This document shows, piece by piece, positions 35,003 to 44,080 of a stretch of 64,000 nucleotides of DNA. The notes under the pieces are model-generated. The model saw nothing but the letters and a program-made list of their open reading frames with translations, was not told the origin of the DNA and searched no databases. A program made the translations under genes and the position numbers. Origin of the DNA: Bacteroidales bacterium (GTDB lineage Bacteria > Bacteroidota > Bacteroidia > Bacteroidales > VadinHA17). The stretch covers positions 1-64,000 of the forward strand of contig JALHSP010000116.1 of the NCBI GenBank assembly GCA_022865305.1. The letters run 5' to 3'. The first letter of the stretch is position 1. Each line of letters opens with the position of its first letter.

Positions 35003-36058
35003 ATGCCGCCTAAAAAAGCAAGAATAAAAGATATTGCCATACTTGCAGGGGTTTCCATTGGCACGGTTGACAGAGTACTGCACGAGAGAGGTGAAGTGGC
35101 TGAAAAGACCAGGGAGAAAGTCATGAGAATTGCAAAAGATCTTGACTATTCTCCCAACTTTATCGCCAGGGCATTAAAAACAAAAAAAAGACTTAACCTC
35201 GTCTCCCTTTTACCTGAACCTACTGAGGATAATCCCTTCTGGATCAAGCATCCGCAGGGAATGGAGAGGGCTATAAACGAACTTGATCCATTTCCGGTTA
35301 ATCTGAGTCAGATTACTTTTGATTTACTTGACGAAAATGACTTTCAGAAAAAAGCAGATCGTGTTTTGAACCTCCATCCCGACGGAATAATTCTTGCACC
35401 AATCTTTAAAGCGGAATCAATTTCATTCTGTGAAAAGCTGTCGAAAAGGAATATACCTTTTGTTTTTGTTGACGGATTTATAAAAGAGACAAAGTTTCTT
35501 GCATATATAGGAGAAGATATTTTTCAGAGCGGCAGAGTTGCAGGGCAATTAACTGATATGATAACCCCTGTAAAGAAGGATATCCTTGTAATAAATCTTG
35601 CCAGGAATATTCAGAATGTCCACCATCTGAATAACCGGACACAGGGATTTTTAAGCTATTTCCCTGAGTCAGGAAAGAACAAAGGGAATAAATTAAATAT
35701 CAGCATCCCCAATACTGCAAGTGAAAAAATCAAACAAGAGGTTGATAGAATATTCCATAAAAATCCGGACATAGGTACAATATTTATTACCGGTTCGAAA
35801 TCATACAAAATAGCCGACTATTTTGTATCGGAAGGGATACATTCAGTAAACCTGATCGGATACGATCTTCTTGAAAAGAACGTAGCCTATCTGAAATCGG
35901 GGATCATTAAATTCCTGATCGGTCAAAGGCCTGAAGAACAGACCTATAAAGGTGTGAAGAAACTTTTTGACTATCTTTCACTGAATAAGGTACCTGAAAG
36001 AATAGAATATCTTCCTATTGATGTAGTGACATCAGAAAATGTTAATTTTTTCCTTTAA
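35003..36058 (+). CDS. LacI family transcriptional regulator
   Basis: 351 residues. N-terminal helix-turn-helix KDIAILAGVSIGTVDRVLHE with the hinge helix region NFIARALKTKKR, then a periplasmic-binding-protein-like effector domain. It starts two bases after the transporter stop, which means tight coupling. It probably represses the pectin/hexuronate operons when no uronate is present; candidate operators lie at 27137-27185. Effector unknown. Confidence 0.88.
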   Translation: MPPKKARIKDIAILAGVSIGTVDRVLHERGEVAEKTREKVMRIAKDLDYSPNFIARALKTKKRLNLVSLLPEPTEDNPFWIKHPQGMERAINELDPFPVNLSQITFDLLDENDFQKKADRVLNLHPDGIILAPIFKAESISFCEKLSKRNIPFVFVDGFIKETKFLAYIGEDIFQSGRVAGQLTDMITPVKKDILVINLARNIQNVHHLNNRTQGFLSYFPESGKNKGNKLNISIPNTASEKIKQEVDRIFHKNPDIGTIFITGSKSYKIADYFVSEGIHSVNLIGYDLLEKNVAYLKSGIIKFLIGQRPEEQTYKGVKKLFDYLSLNKVPERIEYLPIDVVTSENVNFFL

Positions 36059-36087
36059 TTACCCGTTTATTGTAATAAATAAAAGAC

Positions 36088-37341
36088 ATGAAAACACTTG
36101 GAAAATTTTCAATGGGCCTGGGTGACAGATTTGGTCATCAGGGTGCTGCCCAATTAGAAGCCATTATTGAAGCCGGTAAAAAAAGCAATGAAATAACTCC
36201 CGTTTGGAATAAATCGAACAGGGAGCATATTATAATCGGGACTCAGCCGGGGGATGTCAGGGCTGAAGCAGACCTGGTAACAAAAAAGTCAGGCTTTAAG
36301 AAACCATATTTTGTTGATGCAGACCATATTAATCTGGATACTGTGGACCGGTTTATTGAGAGCTCTGATTTTTTTACAATTGATGTGGCATCTTATATCG
36401 GAAAAAGGGCAGGTGATGATGAAATTCAGGCATTCCTTAAAGATGCCGGGAAATATTCAGATAAACTTAAAATACCAGGTATCAGGAAATCTCTTGAAGT
36501 ATCGAGACAAAGGATCACCGAAATTGCTGAAAAGTATCTATTTGCAGCAATCAAAGCCCGGGAGATATACAGGAAGATAGAAAAAGTGAAAGGCAAAGGC
36601 AACTTCATTACTGAAGTATCGATGGACGAGGTACCATATCCCCAGACACCGGTTGAGCTCTTTTTCATTCTAAAAATGGTCGGAGAAAAGAATATTCCTG
36701 TACAGACAATTGCGCCTAAATTCTCTGGCAGATTCAATAAAGGGGTTGATTATGTGGGAGACCCTGAGAAGTTTGCTGAGGAGTTTGAATCGGATCTGAT
36801 GGTGATCGATTTTGCCATAAAGGAATTTGGTCTTCCTGAAAACCTTAAGATGAGCATCCACTCCGGTTCAGATAAGTTTAGTATTTATCCAGTTATCGGA
36901 TCTATTGTTAAAAAGCATAATAAAGGCTTTCATTTGAAAACTGCCGGTACTACATGGCTTGAGGAGGTTATTGGTCTTGCAGCATCAGGAGGCAAAGCGC
37001 TTGATTTTGTGAAAGATATATATTTCAGTTCTCTTGAAAAAACAGAAGAGCTATGCGCTCCTTATGCAGATGTGATTGACATTAATATTTCAATGCTTCC
37101 ATCCAAAGATGAAGTTTCCGGATGGAACAGCGAAAAATTTGCCGCCTCATTGAGGCATGTGCCAGGCAACAGGGATTTTAATCCAAACATGAGGCAGCTG
37201 ATACATGTAGCATATAAGCTTGCAGCACTAAAAATGGATGAATATTTCCGTCTGCTGAAAACGAATGAAAAAACGGTCAGCCAGTCCGTATATGAGAATA
37301 TCTACAACAGGCATATCTGCCGGTTGTTCAATATCAAATAA
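36088..37341 (+). CDS. uxaE: D-tagaturonate 3-epimerase
   Basis: 417 residues. Recognised from GDRFGHQGAAQLEAIIEAGK, DADHINLDTVDRFIESSDFF, TEVSMDEVPYPQTPVELFFI and HLKTAGTTWLEEVIGLAASG. UxaE converts D-tagaturonate to D-fructuronate so that galacturonate can use the glucuronate branch, replacing UxaB and UxaA. Last gene of the rightward operon, 29 bp after lacI; its stop is 8 bp from the stop of the convergent lipoprotein. Confidence 0.88.
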   Translation: MKTLGKFSMGLGDRFGHQGAAQLEAIIEAGKKSNEITPVWNKSNREHIIIGTQPGDVRAEADLVTKKSGFKKPYFVDADHINLDTVDRFIESSDFFTIDVASYIGKRAGDDEIQAFLKDAGKYSDKLKIPGIRKSLEVSRQRITEIAEKYLFAAIKAREIYRKIEKVKGKGNFITEVSMDEVPYPQTPVELFFILKMVGEKNIPVQTIAPKFSGRFNKGVDYVGDPEKFAEEFESDLMVIDFAIKEFGLPENLKMSIHSGSDKFSIYPVIGSIVKKHNKGFHLKTAGTTWLEEVIGLAASGGKALDFVKDIYFSSLEKTEELCAPYADVIDINISMLPSKDEVSGWNSEKFAASLRHVPGNRDFNPNMRQLIHVAYKLAALKMDEYFRLLKTNEKTVSQSVYENIYNRHICRLFNIK

Positions 37342-37349
37342 TTAAGAGG

Positions 37350-39395
37350 CTATTTTTCACTCCACCCGGGCAGTGATACTGTTGCCTGGTAATTCGAATA
37401 ATTGTATAAAGGATTACGTAAAGGTTTATATAGTTTACCGGATTCCGGATTGTTGCTTTGAGTATAAACCCACAGTTCATCGGGATCCCATACAACAATT
37501 TCATCACGGCAGTCACCTGTTATATCAAGAGCTGCATTACACATATCAGGATGTCCGTCAACCGGAAATACAAGGACCTTCCTTCCCCATCCGTCAAATA
37601 CTCCGCCTTCCTTTATATTAGGATTGTGAACAAAATACTCCTCCCCGTATCCTGTCCAGTTTAATGGCAGGCACATGCTACCTAACTGATAAGGTTCAAA
37701 ATCGTGGTAAATATTTCCATCAGCATCATAAAGATGAATAATTCCCTGACTTCCCCAGAAATTGATCGTTACAGTTTCAAGCCCGGGCATATCAGAGCGG
37801 AAATTGGCAATGACCGGATTTTGCACATGACCATTAAGGATATGCTCCAGGATATTGCCTTCAATATCGACCCGAAGGTAACCTGCATTGCTTGCCGAAT
37901 ACATTATAACCGGCTTTGCTCCCTGGTCTTCTGTGTACCTGACAATTGCCACACCGTCGCAATGATCTTCAAGATCTTTGTCGAGACTCCAGAGAAGCCT
38001 GCCGTCGTTGTCATACAATGAATATCCGATTGCAAGTTCATCTTTCCCATCATTATCAATATCACTGGCATAGGGGTAATGTCCCGTTTTACAGCTGCCA
38101 TCCCATATCACCTTAAGCTTGCTGTTCATAATCCAGAAATTGTTGTAACGATCTTTTATAAGAATATCCGAATCCAATCCTTTACCTTCAGAATCAAAGA
38201 AAAAGAGGCAGTCACCAAGTATCTGTGAGAACTTATCATCTTTGATCTTTGATTTCGGAGTAGGGGCTTTGTACTTTACTCTTCCGGTTAAAGCTTCCGC
38301 GACAATTATTTCGAAGTTCATGCAGTAGATGACTTCGTTTTTTCCGTCATTATCAATGTCATGAATCTGAAAACCAACATCATTTGTGAGGTGATATTTC
38401 CCTGGATCGGGATTCCCTGTCTGCCATAAAATATCTCCGCCGAATGTCATGGCAGTCAGGCAGCTCAATTCGCTGTGACTGTCCCTCGGACCGTGATGAA
38501 TAACCTGGCCGATAAGAAGATCGATCTGTCCATCATTATTCAAATCCCCGAACCGCAGATTCCGCCCCGCTCCAAAATCCTTAGTAATTATTTTCTTCCA
38601 CAAAACCATTTCAGGGTTTGCCTCCTGCAACTTCATTTCTTCCAGCTTATATGCAGCTTTCTTGTTTTCGCAGGCTTTAATTTCATCCTGTGAAGTGAGG
38701 GCTTCCACACTTTTAAATTTCGCCCTTGCATTTGAAACCAGTCCTATTCTACCTGTCCTGTAAGTGTCATCAACAACCTCCATTTTTACAATATCGTTCA
38801 GTGTGGCTTTAATGGAATTTTCTTTAACCGTTACAACAGCAGTCAGCTCCTGCCCCGGAACAAAAACAAATGGTTGCTCAGCCAGTCTTGTTTCTTTTAA
38901 AATATTGAAATTTTCCGAATGTCTGAACTTTGAAATATATGCTGTTGAATCATTAATACCGAAGAAATAAAAACACCTGTCGTTTCTATACCTGAAAGCT
39001 ATCCCCGAATATTGTGAATCATCTTCAGGCTGGAAAATAACGATCAGTTTGTAATTTCGCCATAATGAATCCCCGGCAATTATCATGGGATGCGTCCATT
39101 TTTGCGACCTGTTAAGGAATGTCTGGCACATAATATGCCCGTCACTCTCCTCCTTTACCTTCCATGCACTTCCCCAGGCATCTCCTGAAGCGAAGCTGGA
39201 AACAGCCCAGTTGCCTTTCGGAGCTGCTTCCGGAAGATAATGGTATTCTGTATGTGCTCCGACCGGTGCTAAAAACAGGCCGGTATCGAGCTGGGAGAAA
39301 TCATCCCGTAATAATACTTCTGTAAAGCGGATTTGGTTGCAGCTTATGAAGGTAATTGTTGTTGCCAGGAATATTAAACCACGACTTCTGAACAT
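37350..39395 (-). CDS. lipoprotein with concanavalin-like domain and rhamnogalacturonan-lyase-like beta-propeller
   Basis: 681 residues. Signal with lipobox TFISCN. Residues ~25-250 look like a LamG/DUF1080-type beta-sandwich (DSQYSGIAFRYRNDRCFYFF, GRIGLVSNARAKFKSVEAL). From ~280 on there are FG-GAP repeats with calcium-binding DLNNDGQID, DIDNDGKNE, DIDNDGKDE, as in PL11 and related rhamnogalacturonan lyases; the end YKPLRNPLYNYSNYQATVSL is familiar from these. A surface or periplasmic pectin lyase or binding protein is likely. The catalytic residues cannot be assigned by eye. First of five leftward genes; ends near uxaE. Confidence 0.7.
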   Translation of the reverse strand: MFRSRGLIFLATTITFISCNQIRFTEVLLRDDFSQLDTGLFLAPVGAHTEYHYLPEAAPKGNWAVSSFASGDAWGSAWKVKEESDGHIMCQTFLNRSQKWTHPMIIAGDSLWRNYKLIVIFQPEDDSQYSGIAFRYRNDRCFYFFGINDSTAYISKFRHSENFNILKETRLAEQPFVFVPGQELTAVVTVKENSIKATLNDIVKMEVVDDTYRTGRIGLVSNARAKFKSVEALTSQDEIKACENKKAAYKLEEMKLQEANPEMVLWKKIITKDFGAGRNLRFGDLNNDGQIDLLIGQVIHHGPRDSHSELSCLTAMTFGGDILWQTGNPDPGKYHLTNDVGFQIHDIDNDGKNEVIYCMNFEIIVAEALTGRVKYKAPTPKSKIKDDKFSQILGDCLFFFDSEGKGLDSDILIKDRYNNFWIMNSKLKVIWDGSCKTGHYPYASDIDNDGKDELAIGYSLYDNDGRLLWSLDKDLEDHCDGVAIVRYTEDQGAKPVIMYSASNAGYLRVDIEGNILEHILNGHVQNPVIANFRSDMPGLETVTINFWGSQGIIHLYDADGNIYHDFEPYQLGSMCLPLNWTGYGEEYFVHNPNIKEGGVFDGWGRKVLVFPVDGHPDMCNAALDITGDCRDEIVVWDPDELWVYTQSNNPESGKLYKPLRNPLYNYSNYQATVSLPGWSEK

Positions 39396-39403
39396 GATAA
39401 TAC

Positions 39404-40582
39404 TTATCTATTGAGTTCAATTGCGGCAAGTATGAACGGTGCTACACCCTTGGTATCGTTATCAAACCGTTTTTCATTTACGTAATACTCATATGATCCG
39501 TCCCTGTAAGGATTACCTCCAAGCCCGCAGCCTCCGCATATGTTGCGTATTGCTACCATACCTTTTTCATCAACTGTAACAAGTTCTTTAATTATTCCAT
39601 CGAAAGCTTTATTTGCAATCTTCCTGTATTTCTTTTTGAGATAACCCAGCCGGGCTCCTTTTGCAAACACATAAGTAAACATTGCCGAACCTGAACCCTC
39701 AAGGTAATTGCCTTCTCTCCCGCCGTTATTAAGCACCTGAAACCAGATTCCGGACTTTGGATCACGAACCTTCAGCAGTGCATCGCAAGTTTTCTGAAGG
39801 ATTGATATAAGGTCATCCCTGTCGGGGTGATCAGCGGGCAGATAGTCAAGAATATCAAGTATTGCCATTGTGTACCAGCCCATTGCACGGCTCCATGGAT
39901 AATGTGATTGTCCAGTTGCAGGGTCGCACCACTTCTGCTGACGGCTCTCATCCCATGCATGCATCAACAGACCGGAGGCCGGATCAAGCGCCTTTTCATA
40001 TATCATTTTTGTTTGCGCGGCAGCAACATCAAACCATCCGGGAGCATTAAATTCTTTTGCGTACTGAACCATATAAGTTGATGCCATGAAGATACCATCG
40101 AGCCACATCTGCCAGGGATAAATATTCTTGTGCCAGTAACCGCCGGTATTTGTTTTTGGATGCGTTTTCAGCTGTTCGATAAAGTTATCAAGGGCGATTC
40201 TGTATTTTGGATCAGGATATCTTTTATATACCGTTATGACATTCCTTCCGGGAAAGATCCTGTCAAGGTTATATTCCTTCAGCCGGTAATCGGTAACAGA
40301 GCCGTCAGCCCGAACAAAATACTTTACCCAGTCCTCCATATATTTTGAATACTTTGGATCGATATTACCCAGCCTGTCAATTGCCATACCAAGAAAAGCA
40401 ACATCGTAAGCCCATTTTGGCCTGCCGCTTACATAGTGAATAAGGCTGTCTGCCTGGGCAATAACAGTATTGGCCATTCTGGCAGACCATTTTTGGTGGT
40501 CACGTGATTCTTTCTGAACACTGCTGTTGGCACCGCTTCCTGGAAGGAGGATTAGTAAAACTGTAAATAAAATATTTTTCAT
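39404..40582 (-). CDS. GH105 unsaturated rhamnogalacturonyl hydrolase, second copy
   Basis: 392 residues with a signal peptide (NILFTVLLILLPGSGANSS). GH105/GH88-like barrel motifs: WAYDVAFLGMAIDRLGNID, WQMWLDGIFMASTYMVQYA, HAWDESRQQKWCDP, YPWSRAMGWYTMAILDIL, LLKVRDPKSGIWFQVLN and CGGCGLGGNPYRDGSYEYY. It belongs to the other GH105 subgroup (YesR/YteR-like, with HAWDE) compared with the copy at 25860. Together they could handle uronate on different backbone ends. 8 bp to the lipoprotein gene downstream, so co-transcribed. Confidence 0.9.
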   Translation of the reverse strand: MKNILFTVLLILLPGSGANSSVQKESRDHQKWSARMANTVIAQADSLIHYVSGRPKWAYDVAFLGMAIDRLGNIDPKYSKYMEDWVKYFVRADGSVTDYRLKEYNLDRIFPGRNVITVYKRYPDPKYRIALDNFIEQLKTHPKTNTGGYWHKNIYPWQMWLDGIFMASTYMVQYAKEFNAPGWFDVAAAQTKMIYEKALDPASGLLMHAWDESRQQKWCDPATGQSHYPWSRAMGWYTMAILDILDYLPADHPDRDDLISILQKTCDALLKVRDPKSGIWFQVLNNGGREGNYLEGSGSAMFTYVFAKGARLGYLKKKYRKIANKAFDGIIKELVTVDEKGMVAIRNICGGCGLGGNPYRDGSYEYYVNEKRFDNDTKGVAPFILAAIELNR

Positions 40583-40608
40583 AGTTAAATTTTATTTAAC
40601 CAGCACAA

Positions 40609-42177
40609 CTATTTCCTGGTAATATTATTCGAGATTGCAATGTTTTTACCTTTGTTATTGACCAGTAATGCAGTTCCCGGTAAAATATTATTTGCAACAA
40701 TAATATTTTCAGTTTTTTCATCCTCACCAATTAGAAGAGGAAAAGCTTCCGGCTGGTAACAGTTTGTAAATGTAACACCGTTGCAATTAGTAAGCTTCAT
40801 AATCGGAAGATCAAGCAACGGAGTAGTTACCGACACTTTATCCCAACTTATCTTTTTTGTATCTTTAGCCTCAAGAGCACTGCCTTCGCTGATCTGCATT
40901 TTTATATCATGAAAACTTATATCTGATCCGTTTTCGATAAGAATTCCTCTCCGGGTAGTCGTTTCCATGTTACTGAATGAGACCTGTGAGACATCTCTTT
41001 CCTCCAGTCCATAGATTGCTACCGGGCGCTGGCCTCCCCTTACGATGATATTTGAAATACGGACATTATTGCATGCCGGCGTACGCTCTGATAAAGGTTC
41101 CGGATCAGTACGCTGATACCGAAGAGTAATAAGAATTCCCTCATTAATCATGTTATTCATAACAATATTTGATACAAGGACATCTTCAATAACACCACCC
41201 CTCCCACGCATAGTTTTAATCCGTATGCCACGGTCAGTTCCCTCAAATACGCAGTTGGTGATTGTGACTCTTTTTACATTTCCGCTCATTTCACTTCCGA
41301 TAACTACCCCGCCATGACCTCTGAGCATAGTACAGTTTGTTATAGTAATATTTTCGGTTGGACTTGCTGCCTCCCTGCCATCTTCATCACGACCAGATTT
41401 GATGACTATACAATCATCTCCTACAGTAATATGGCAGTTTGAGATATGAACATTCCTGCATGATGAAGGATCTATCCCGTCTGTATTCGGTGAACCGCCC
41501 GGATTTTCAATTGTTATACCTGTAATTGTAATATTATCAGTGAAGGCCGGCATAATTGTCCAGAAGGGAGGATTTGAAAAGCTGACTCCTTCTATAAGAA
41601 CATTCTTGCATTCATAGGTGGTTACCATAGGAGGCCGGAGAAAATTATTCTTTGCTCTTAAATAAGCGTTCTTAGCAAGAAGTGCTTCATTTTCTTTCTT
41701 AAAGATCTCCTGCCATTTGCTTTCAGGCTGCTGTTTTGAACCTGCACTTCTCATGAAATCCCACCATTTTTTCCCCTGTCCCTCAAAGTGTCCCCTTCCA
41801 CGGATTGAAATATTTTCACACTGGTAAGCGTAAACCTGTGATACAAAGTTTTTTACTCTCACATCTTCCCATCTTGACAGCACCATTGGGAGATAATCAT
41901 CAAAATCATCCGAGAATTTAATTACAGCTCCGGCTTCGACCCAGAGAGTGATGTTGCTTTTCATAATTATCGGTCCGGTTAAATATGTACCGGCGGGAAA
42001 ATAGACTGTACCACCTCCTTTTGATGATAATTCACTGATTATGTCACTTATCACTTTTGTGCATTTGACATTTCCGGATGGATCAGCTCCGCGGTCCTTA
42101 ACATTAGTCCAGATCTGCTGAGAATTCGACAGTAATGTACCTGTCAACAAAACAAGGATAAAAATTATCTTTTTCAT
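40609..42177 (-). CDS. GH28 polygalacturonase-type glycoside hydrolase
   Basis: 522 residues with signal peptide (IIFILVLLTGTLLSNSQ). Right-handed beta-helix. Active-site set: Asp233 in NTDGID, Asp254 and Asp255 in VGDDCIVIKSGR, His288 in RGHGGVVIGSEMSG, and RIKTM near 310. GH28 enzymes hydrolyse galacturonan or rhamnogalacturonan linkages by inversion. The N-terminal pectate-lyase-3-like RGADPSGNVKCTKVISDIIS is usual. It releases galacturonate for UxaC. Followed 26 bp later by the second GH105. Confidence 0.93.
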   Translation of the reverse strand: MKKIIFILVLLTGTLLSNSQQIWTNVKDRGADPSGNVKCTKVISDIISELSSKGGGTVYFPAGTYLTGPIIMKSNITLWVEAGAVIKFSDDFDDYLPMVLSRWEDVRVKNFVSQVYAYQCENISIRGRGHFEGQGKKWWDFMRSAGSKQQPESKWQEIFKKENEALLAKNAYLRAKNNFLRPPMVTTYECKNVLIEGVSFSNPPFWTIMPAFTDNITITGITIENPGGSPNTDGIDPSSCRNVHISNCHITVGDDCIVIKSGRDEDGREAASPTENITITNCTMLRGHGGVVIGSEMSGNVKRVTITNCVFEGTDRGIRIKTMRGRGGVIEDVLVSNIVMNNMINEGILITLRYQRTDPEPLSERTPACNNVRISNIIVRGGQRPVAIYGLEERDVSQVSFSNMETTTRRGILIENGSDISFHDIKMQISEGSALEAKDTKKISWDKVSVTTPLLDLPIMKLTNCNGVTFTNCYQPEAFPLLIGEDEKTENIIVANNILPGTALLVNNKGKNIAISNNITRK

Positions 42178-42237
42178 ATTAGTCTATATTCTTATTGATT
42201 ATTTCTCCATTGTGCCTTTAGGCTTTAGTACCAATTC

Positions 42238-44058
42238 TCACTCCATGGTGGTCACTCCGGTTACAGGTTTTGGGTCTGTCAGATGAAGGTCAAAAATCAG
42301 TATCTCATTTAATCCCTGCTTTATAAATGATGCAGGACAGTAAAGTCGTTTCTGAGGACCTATATCCCAGTACCTGCCAAGATTGTGCCCATTAATCCAC
42401 ACAATACCCTTACTGTAACTTGAGATATCAAAATAGGTATCACCCGAAGAGATAAGCGAAAAATTTCCTTTAAAGAAGATTCCCGGTTTACTGAGGTTTT
42501 TTCCAGTTGATCTGAGATCATAAATAAATTTCCGGTCCATAGGAAGCTTGTATACTTTCCAGTTCATCAAGGTCATTCCGTTAAGTGTAACCCTGTCCGT
42601 AATACCCTTCCTGTCAATCAGATACTGGGCAAAATTAATACGGCCCATCGCTTCAACAAGTATTTCCAGCACAGGATTAGCTACTTTGCTTTCGGGGATA
42701 TCGATAGTGTTTATTGCTTCTCTCCGGTCAAGCCGTCCTATATATTCACCATTCAGAAAAACCGTAGCATAGTCATGAATATCAGTTACGGTCAGTTTAC
42801 CTTTTTTGTGGCCTATCAGTTCTGTCCGGTACAGAATAAAACCATAATCCTGGCCATACGCTTCAAAAGGGCCTGGTGTTACAGAATTTACGGGCTGGGG
42901 AAGATTATCCCAGACTGATGTGAATTTTACCGGGAATATCAGGGGTATTTCGATTGCCGGTACCGGATCAGGGACTGCAGGCAGTTTTTTCCCTTTTGGG
43001 AGATATGACCCGATAAGTTCACGCAGAGCCGTATATTTCGGTGTTGCCATACCCTGTTCATTTACAGGAGCATCATAATCATAGCTTGTTACATCAGGCT
43101 CATACCCTTTACGTCCTGAATTGGCACCTGCAGTAAAACCGAAATTAGTTCCGCCATGAATTACGTACAGATTAAATGATTTCTTATTGTCCATAAGGAA
43201 CTTTACTTCTTTAAGCAGCTGAGATGTGTCAGGTTTTGCCCACTCTTCGCCCCAGTGTGTAAGCCAGCCTGGGTAAGTTTCGCTGCTGAAAACAGGGACT
43301 CCGGGATTCATTTTGTTTGCCAGCTCAAAATGTTCCGGAGAACTTCCTGAATCAAGACCTACAGCACTTCCCGGAAGAGTTCCTGCTTCAAGCATGTAAG
43401 TGGTAGGGCCATCTCCGGTAAATGTCGGGACATCTATCCCGTTTGCTGTCCATACCTCTTTTAGTCTTGCCAAATAATTACGGTCATTACCGAAGCTTCC
43501 GTATTCATTTTCGATCTGAATCATAAGGATGGGGCCTCCCCTTGTAATAAGATAAGGCCTTATCTCCTCTGCCAGCCTTACAATATATCGTTCAGCAGCA
43601 GCCATATAACGTGGATCCATGCATCTCAGCTTTATATCCGGTATACGGAGCAGGTATGGCGGAATTCCACCCAGTTCCCATTCAGCACAAACATAAGGGC
43701 CTGGTCTGACTATCAGCCACATATCTTCATCCTGTACAGTTTTAATGAATTCTCCCAGATTATGGTTCTCTGTGGTGAAATCAAAAATGCCCTCTTCTGA
43801 TTCATGGTAATTCCAGAAAATGTATACAGAGATTGTATTACAGCCCATAGCCTTAGCCATTTGAATCCTGTGACGCCAGTATTCAGCCGGAATTCTTGCC
43901 GGATGCATTTCACCACTTATTATCTGGAAAGGTTCACCGTCAAGGATGAACTCTGCAGGACTTAAAGAAAATGTATGTTTTACTTTCTGTTTCTGAGCCG
44001 TAGCTGCGATTGTAAGGAAAACAATGATTGTAAGGCTTAAAAGAAATCGTTTATACAT
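42238..44058 (-). CDS. GH35 beta-galactosidase
   Basis: 606 residues with signal (FLLSLTIIVFLTIAATAQ). Acid/base Glu185 in QIENEYGSFG and nucleophile Glu260 in FSSETYPGW. The start FSLSPAEFILDGEPFQIISG and WRHRIQMAKAMGCNTISVYI match GH35, and a C-terminal jelly roll follows (WINGHNLGRYWDIGPQKRLY). It removes beta-galactose from galactan or arabinogalactan side chains of rhamnogalacturonan, which fits the pectin neighbours. 60 bp to GH28. Confidence 0.93.
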   Translation of the reverse strand: MYKRFLLSLTIIVFLTIAATAQKQKVKHTFSLSPAEFILDGEPFQIISGEMHPARIPAEYWRHRIQMAKAMGCNTISVYIFWNYHESEEGIFDFTTENHNLGEFIKTVQDEDMWLIVRPGPYVCAEWELGGIPPYLLRIPDIKLRCMDPRYMAAAERYIVRLAEEIRPYLITRGGPILMIQIENEYGSFGNDRNYLARLKEVWTANGIDVPTFTGDGPTTYMLEAGTLPGSAVGLDSGSSPEHFELANKMNPGVPVFSSETYPGWLTHWGEEWAKPDTSQLLKEVKFLMDNKKSFNLYVIHGGTNFGFTAGANSGRKGYEPDVTSYDYDAPVNEQGMATPKYTALRELIGSYLPKGKKLPAVPDPVPAIEIPLIFPVKFTSVWDNLPQPVNSVTPGPFEAYGQDYGFILYRTELIGHKKGKLTVTDIHDYATVFLNGEYIGRLDRREAINTIDIPESKVANPVLEILVEAMGRINFAQYLIDRKGITDRVTLNGMTLMNWKVYKLPMDRKFIYDLRSTGKNLSKPGIFFKGNFSLISSGDTYFDISSYSKGIVWINGHNLGRYWDIGPQKRLYCPASFIKQGLNEILIFDLHLTDPKPVTGVTTME

Positions 44059-44080
44059 AAATGTTTAATATTAAATATTT

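Noticed and set aside
37350-39395. assignment as PL11 rhamnogalacturonan lyase
   Set aside because: The propeller and calcium-binding repeats fit, but the catalytic residues and the N-terminal sandwich could not be matched, so only 'lyase-like' is claimed.
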